Of a stretch of 64,000 nt of DNA, positions 60,201-64,000 are shown piece after piece. A program made the position numbers and the translations under genes. Each line of letters begins with the position of its first letter. The stretch's first letter is position 1. The notes under the pieces are model-generated. The model saw only the letters and a list, made by a program, of their open reading frames with translations. It did no database searches and was not told the DNA's origin. Origin of the DNA: Cornus controversa (lineage: Eukaryota; Streptophyta; Magnoliopsida; Cornales; Cornaceae); contig CM048853.1 in assembly GCA_026545225.1 (NCBI GenBank), positions 48,781,755 to 48,845,754 of the forward strand. The letters run 5' to 3'.

Positions 60201-61819
60201 TGTTCTATTTATATAAAGTATAAAATATATAATATATAGATAAATACATTTAGCTTTTAAGTTCTAATGTTTTATATAATATAAGACATAAATAAATACT
60301 AATAGCTTCTAATTTATTGTTATAACTAGGGGTGCACAAGTGTGTATCTTGCCAATGTTTTAAAAAAAAAAGTTGACAAAGAACAGTTGGGGAACCGGAA
60401 CCGTTGTTTTAAAAAAAAAAAGTTGACAAAGAACAGTTGGGGAACCGGAACCGTTGGGAACGGTTCCGGTTCCGGTTCCACTAAGAACCGTAAGGAACCG
60501 TACCGTGTGCACCCCTACTCATCATCTTTTTTTGACTTTCTGGATTGCTGATTAGGAGTGGATTTTGGTTTTCTGTTCAGGTTAGAGTTGCTGGTAGACT
60601 CAGCTTGTGGAAAGTTTCTCCTGGAGATGCTGAAAGGCTTTCAGGATTTGAAGTAGGTGATTGGGTACGTTCCAAACCAAGCCTGGGGAACAGACCAAGT
60701 TATGATTGGAACACTATTGGGAAAGATAGTCTAGCGGTTGTGCATAGTGTACAGGAAAGTGGTTATGTAGAATTGGCATGCTGTTTCCGTAAAGGGAAGT
60801 GCAACACTCCTTACACAGATGTTGAAAAGGTTCCAAGCTTCAAAATAGGGCAGCATGTTCGATTTCGAGTTGGACTGGTTGAGCCAAGGTGGGGCTGGAG
60901 AGGGGCCCAGCCTGATTCACGAGGTGTTTTAACCAGTGTTAATGCTGATGGAGAAGTGAGGGTGGCCTTCTTTGGTTTGCCGGGTTTGTGGCGAGGAGAT
61001 CCTGCAGATCTGGAGATAGAGCAAGTTTTTGAAGTTGGAGAGTGGGTCAGAATGAGAAATAATGCAAGTAGTTGGAAATCTATTGGGCCTGGTTGCATTG
61101 GAGTTGTACAAGGAATTGTTTATGAAAGAGATGAATGGTGTGGAAATATTCTTGTTGGGTTTTGCGGGGAACAAGAAGGATGGGTGGGGCCTACTTCGCA
61201 TCTTGAAAGAGTGGATAAGCTTATGATTGGGCATAGGGTTAGAGTTAAAAGATGCGTGAAGCAGCCACGGTTTGGGTGGTCGGGTCACAGCCATGCTAGT
61301 GTTGGGAGCATAACAGCAATTGATGCAGATGGAAAACTCAGAATGCATACACCAGCTGGCTCAAAGGTTTGGATGCTAGATCCATCTGAAGTGGATCTGG
61401 TGGAGGAAGAAGAACTTTGCATTGGAGATTGGGTTAGGGTTAGGGCATCAGTTTCGACCCCAACTCACCAGTGGGGAGATGTGAGTCACTCGAGCATTGG
61501 GGTGGTACACCGTATAGAAGATGGGGAGCTTTGGGTGGCATTCTGCTTTTTGGACAGGCTATGGCTTTGCAAGGCAGGGGAAATGGAGAGGATCAGGCCA
61601 TTTAAAGTTGGAGATAAGGTGAGGATTAGAGAGGGGTTGGTGACCCCACGGTGGGGATGGGGTATGGAGACGCATGCAAGCAAAGGTCAGGTGGTTGGTG
61701 TAGATGCGAATGGGAAATTACGGATTAAATTTCAGTGGAGAGAGGGAAGGCCATGGATTGGAGATCCTGCTGATATAGCTCTTGACAAGGGTTCGTCTGG
61801 TATGACAGATGCTTCATGA
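45256..61819 (+). CDS. KEG: KEEP ON GOING (KEG) RING E3 ubiquitin ligase, complete, 16 exons
   Basis: Exons: 45256-45998, 49066-49428, 49519-49749, 50036-50161, 50253-50589, 50896-51053, 51413-51570, 51745-51866, 52040-52174, 55529-55653, 55822-55926, 56049-56282, 57984-58317, 58601-58789, 58878-59183 and 60581-61819. The sum is 4905 nt, or 1634 aa, close to the roughly 1625 aa I recall for Arabidopsis KEG. A C3HC4 RING lies at residues 6-51 (C6, C9, C25, H27, C30, C33, C48, C51). An acidic tract follows, then a kinase-like domain at about 140-430. Its catalytic loop reads CMNLKPSN (Asn where HRD has Asp) and DYG replaces DFG, as I remember for Arabidopsis KEG. Ankyrin repeats span about 500-860 and HERC2-like repeats (GDWVR..., IGVV...) about 870-1630. 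In Arabidopsis KEG sits on trans-Golgi/early endosomes and ubiquitinates ABI5, restraining ABA signalling. Intron 10 starts with GC; all other introns read GT-AG. Confidence 0.96.
46650..46940. repeat. Tandem duplication of 143 bp in KEG intron 1
   Basis: GTCACATGCTTAGTGTATCA starts at 46661 and again at 46804, with few differences across the unit. The high identity suggests a recent event. Confidence 0.9.
46941..47580. other. KEG intron 1, middle part
   Basis: Ordinary AT-rich intron. Nothing was recognised. Confidence 0.5.
47585..48432 (-). mobile_element. L1-type LINE 3' end in KEG intron 1
   Basis: On the minus strand the order is GRFDVRSFYRSF, then WKVVWHTKAPPKVAFFAWT (zf-RVT domain), then SVDHLLLHCPVA, then APLCVWWCLWRERNRRSF. 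A run of A (T at 47586-47593 on plus) marks the 3' end. This is the C-terminal end of L1 ORF2, 5'-truncated and broken in frame. It is antisense to KEG. Confidence 0.85.
48213..48430. repeat. Tandem duplication of 109 bp inside the LINE fragment
   Basis: CGGACATC(A/G)AACCTCCCC starts at 48213 and 48322, and the units are nearly identical. The duplication lies at the 5'-truncated end of the LINE copy, so it probably arose at or after insertion. Confidence 0.85.
48627..48825 (+). pseudogene. Possible relic of a KEG exon 15/16-like segment in intron 1
   Basis: Near 48633 the plus strand reads CIDRDG, resembling the end of KEG exon 15 (RIDMDG). Near 48783 it reads VRVAGYLSLWRG, resembling the start of exon 16 (VRVAGRLSLWKV). 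The codons for LSLW differ by synonymous bases. The rest of the segment does not match. Chance cannot be excluded. Confidence 0.25.
52175..55528 (-). mobile_element. KEG intron 9 with an L1 LINE in antisense (core about 52420-54200)
   Basis: Minus-strand pieces match L1 ORF2 in order. TSFVLAYKLSLLMWTKKWNK (about 54080) belongs before the RT. IMERMGF then DPLSSLPFIMVMEA (about 53550-53420) matches the RT motif DPLSPLLF-VMEAL. MSGLGTNSAKRDLTLVGEVD then LTYLNFSGLSF-type and ERQLTDQKQMYLYTGNRLT (53242-53000) match the segment after the RT catalytic block. Many frame breaks make it a dead copy. The intron, 3.35 kb, is the longest after intron 1, and the LINE explains over half of it. Confidence 0.8.
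54521..54690 (+). mobile_element. tRNA-derived SINE in KEG intron 9
   Basis: The head has a box-A-like TTGCTTGGTGCACTTGTAAAG and a box-B-like GGGTTCAAATCTC about 35 bp later. A body then follows with GTTAGGTTTGTATCCGGTCC and CCCAGCACCCAC, typical of Au-like plant SINEs. It is inserted next to the L1 and in the same orientation as KEG. Confidence 0.65.
55651..55824 (+). other. GC-AG intron 10 of KEG
   Basis: Exon 10 ends CACAG before GCAAGTACC, and exon 11 begins after GGTATCAG with TGGTAAG. Joining them gives RNHSGKTLRDF, the family sequence, and keeps the frame. No GT within a few bases would do so. GC donors with the otherwise strong AG|GCAAGT context are a known minority class in plants. 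Confidence 0.85.
56283..57983. other. KEG intron 12
   Basis: AT-rich intron of 1.7 kb. A diverged pair of words (CAATTCGCACCTTC(G/T)GAAC-CCAACTC, near 56878 and 56970, each followed by GCATATTGCCAAATCC) marks a local duplication of about 90 bp. Otherwise nothing was recognised. Confidence 0.55.
59184..59939. other. KEG intron 15, 5' part
   Basis: AT-rich, no recognisable element before the hAT-like copy at 59940. Confidence 0.5.
59940..60517. mobile_element. hAT-like non-autonomous element (GGTGCAC ends), copy 3, in KEG intron 15
   Basis: It starts TAAGGGTGCACAAAGAAC and ends with the complement GTGCACCCCTA, with GGTTCCGGTTCC arms and an AT core with repeated TATAAAGTATAAAATATA and CTTCTAA-TTCTAGTG words. 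Both flanks contain CTCATCA. An internal GGGGTGCACAAGTGTG end at about 60330 shows the same composite structure as copy 2. A 50-bp unit (AGTTGACAAAGAACAGTTGG) is tandemly duplicated at 60371 and 60421. It ends only about 60 bp before exon 16. Confidence 0.85.
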
Positions 61820-62200
61820 TAACAACACACCATCACTATTTTTTCTCTTTCAGTTTGCTCCACAGCCTATAGGCTTTGGCTTCTCAGCACCTTTTGAAAG
61901 GTGAGAAGCTGCTGCTGCTGCACTGGTCGATAAACAAATTTGCTGGACGCTATACCATTTTTTGCAGTGTACACCAATGACAGGATATATTTACTGTCAA
62001 TAAACAAAAATGAGCAGAGAGATGGAAAAGAGTGAAGCAAAGGGATTATAATTTGGACTCTGCCTTACGATCGGTGGTGACAAATTACAAGCGCATCCAT
62101 GAGAAAGATAGGTGTAGGCCATTTGTTATTTCACAGATAATGTTGTTAGCTGAGGTGAGTTTTTCAGTATATAATATGTAACTGCTATTTATTTTGTATA
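61820..62200 (+). terminator. KEG 3' UTR with polyadenylation-like signal
   Basis: The stop at 61817-61819 is followed by AATAAA at 61999-62004. A cleavage site downstream of it is plausible but not fixed by sequence. Confidence 0.45.
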
Positions 62201-63078
62201 AATTGTACCTCATGATCTTGTGAGTTGATTGACCTTTTCATTTTCTTTGTAGCTGTCTATGTCTTTTTCTTACCACTTGCATCTGCTCTTGAAACAAAAC
62301 CATTAACCTCTTTAGAATACCCATTCTGAATTTTTATTGTTTTAAGCCATCAATGGCAATGAAATGGGATGACCTTTTACAATAGCCTTTATTTTTTTTC
62401 TCTTAAACAAACTTATTAATTCTTCTGACATTGCCTTGTGAATCTTCAAGTACAATGCCAAGGGTGGCAACTGCCAAGCGCTAAAAATTAAATTGATTAA
62501 AAGGATAAAGAAAAAATATTTGTTGAGAATCCACAACACATGGGAACAAAAAACATTTACGTATTTTCGTATATTACAATATCTATCTTCAAATAACAAA
62601 TCAAAACGTATATAACAATCCACCTTTAAACTGATTTTGACAGTAAAGGTAACAAGAAAATTATGTTAATATTTTCTACGCATGCATGCTTGTATTACAT
62701 ACAAGTTCAGAAATTGGTATTCCATAAATTTTCTAGAATTACACTGATGTTGGAGATAAAGTGGGGTAAATGGCGAGTCTATTTAAGAGATACATCAACG
62801 CATGTATAAATTGTATGTTAGTGTGGGATAAAAACATCCTATTTGTTTTCCTCTCTGAACAAAATACATCAGAGGCCATCAAGAAAACTCCAATACAAGA
62901 ACGAACTAGGAAAAAGTGAGTGCAAGGAATTAAACCCAACATTTGGAACCAATGGATATGCTATACCACTCCAAGACCGATTAAAAGAAAAAAAATGCCT
63001 TGAAACAGTTGAGAAAGATACTAGCTAGCTGGTATACACTTCGAACTGTGAACTAAGTGCTTATGCAGAGTCACCGAA
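62200..63078. other. Gap between KEG and the Nudix gene
   Basis: The genes converge here, so the stretch must hold both 3' UTRs. No other gene was recognised. Confidence 0.45.
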
Positions 63079-63354
63079 TCAATCTTGACCTGGAAGGTCT
63101 TCCTCTCTAGACATCATCTTTTCATCATGCCACTTGGAGAAGCCTTCTAACAGAGCATTCTTCATCCATGGATACCGGCAATTCTCAACTGCATCTGGTA
63201 TGGATAACCATTTTCTGCTTCGGATATTCTGCTCAGGCCACGACTCAAGCTCCTCCTTGACGAGCAAGGCATACATTGAAGCTCTGCATAAACCTTCTGG
63301 GCTGAATTCATCTTGGTGGGTTTTGCTCCTGAAGTGATAAAATCCCAGGAATCC
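63079..63354 (-). CDS. NUDT13-like: Nudix hydrolase, NUDT12/13-like, last coding exon (partial gene)
   Basis: The exon starts after a TTGCAG acceptor and runs 92 codons including stop, phase 0. It reads GFLGFYHFRSKTHQDEFSPE, then an M-ALLVKEELESWPEQ segment, then RKWLSIPDAVENCRYPWMK, then a Lys/Glu-rich tail. This is the C-terminal part of the plant diphosphoinositol-polyphosphate/diadenosine-phosphate type Nudix proteins; I recall closest likeness to Arabidopsis NUDT13 and NUDT12. The Nudix box itself (GX5EX7REUXEEXGU) would be in upstream exons right of the window. Substrate and organelle are therefore only inferred from the family. Confidence 0.8.
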   Translation of the reverse strand, partial: GFLGFYHFRSKTHQDEFSPEGLCRASMYALLVKEELESWPEQNIRSRKWLSIPDAVENCRYPWMKNALLEGFSKWHDEKMMSREEDLPGQD

Positions 63355-63393
63355 CTGCAACAGTAATATAGTCAAAATTCGTTCAACATTTAT

Positions 63394-63524
63394 TTATTTA
63401 TTTTTTATTTGGCAGGTACTGACACATATTTCACAAATTTCCCACGACGGGCTCGAACCCCTCGCCTCCCCTTTGAGGGAGAAGAGGTTATATACCATTG
63501 GGCTAATGTCCCATTGGTAAAACG
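63394..63524 (-). mobile_element. tRNA-derived SINE in the Nudix-gene intron
   Basis: On the minus strand the element has box A TTAGCCCAATGGTA and box B GGTTCGAGCCC, a short body and an A-rich tail (AAATAAATAAATAAAT type). The flanks GTTCAACATTTAT (63381-63393) and GTTCCACATTTAT (63525-63537) match at 12 of 13 bases, as a target duplication made by a LINE machinery. It lies 39 bp from the splice acceptor. Confidence 0.85.
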
Positions 63525-63539
63525 GTTCCACATTTATGA

Positions 63540-64000
63540 TCCCAATTAGATGAAAATGAATGTAATCATTACAAACATTGAAGTCCAGCCTTACTATCCT
63601 ACTTCACTTAGGAATAGCAGGGATAAAAACTCAATCTTGGCAGACACAAGCTAACAAAATAATGTGAAGGAACAAAATAGGGGAAAAAAAAAAAAACAGA
63701 ATACCGAAGAAACCAGCAGTAACATAGACAACACAATGAAATCTTATATGTCTCCGTAAGCACCACAAATGAAACACAACAGAATTACTATATGCACATG
63801 CAAAAATTTGGTTATGCGTAGTTTTAAAACCTTTTGAGGGATCAATAACTGAAGAGATAAATTATATTAGTGTTAAAATGCTACCCCAAAGTTCCCACAA
63901 AACAGAATCCCAGCCTTATATACGGTCTTGATCACTCATAGGTTGTCGCTATCATTCTTTTTATCAGATGCAGAAATTTAGTTGGCAGAAATAGTGACTC
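63540..64000. other. Right-edge intron of the Nudix gene
   Basis: AT-rich, no exon recognised before the window ends. Confidence 0.5.

Noticed and set aside
63415-63520. Possible intact tRNA gene
   Set aside because: Boxes A and B are present, but no cloverleaf with matching acceptor and anticodon arms can be formed. The A-rich tail and flanking duplication identify a SINE.
1-64000. CRISPR arrays, bacterial operons, riboswitches, rRNA genes
   Set aside because: The window is plant nuclear DNA. The tandem repeats found have no spacer structure, and no rRNA or organelle-like sequence was seen.

Overview
The window is nuclear DNA from a flowering plant, most likely a eudicot. It is AT-rich, the genes have many short exons with GT-AG introns, long introns are full of DNA-transposon MITEs, L1 LINEs and SINEs, and the proteins are plant-specific. 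No species name can be read from it. All gene names below come from my memory of the families, not from a search.

Five protein-coding genes are supported. (1) 2.2-13.5 kb, minus strand: a TGA-type bZIP transcription factor of the TGA2.1-like group. Nine coding exons are visible (316 codons), and the C-terminal exons lie beyond the left edge. (2) 23.7-27.1 kb, minus: a two-exon short PPR protein of the THA8-like family (265 aa). (3) 35.66-36.12 kb, plus: an intronless VQ-motif protein resembling sigma factor-binding protein SIB1/SIB2. (4) 45.26-61.82 kb, plus: a complete 16-exon KEEP ON GOING (KEG) E3 ligase with RING, kinase-like, ankyrin and HERC2-like repeat regions. It is 1634 aa with every exon phase consistent, and one intron is GC-AG. 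(5) 63.08-63.35 kb, minus: the last coding exon of a Nudix hydrolase like Arabidopsis NUDT12/13, with the rest beyond the right edge.

Between the genes lie mobile elements and repeats. They include three copies of one hAT-like non-autonomous element with GGTGCAC ends (18.9, 29.4 and 59.9 kb) and a MULE-type MITE with a perfect 9-bp target duplication (15.94 kb). A 0.9-kb terminal-inverted-repeat element with an internal minisatellite is nested inside one hAT copy. Two related inverted elements form a foldback at 28.5-29.35 kb. An old Copia fossil has a hAT copy inside its LTR, and two copies of a host segment flank it. There are L1 fragments in introns of the TGA, PPR and KEG genes, and a SINE with matching flanks at 63.4 kb. 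At about 38.4-41.45 kb a Helitron-like segment carries a decayed, multi-exon RPA1-like single-strand DNA-binding gene ending close to a Helitron-type terminus.

The genes do not form an operon-like unit. TGA factors, SIB-type VQ proteins and KEG are each linked in Arabidopsis to salicylate, defence or ABA signalling, but their closeness here is not evidence of a joint system.
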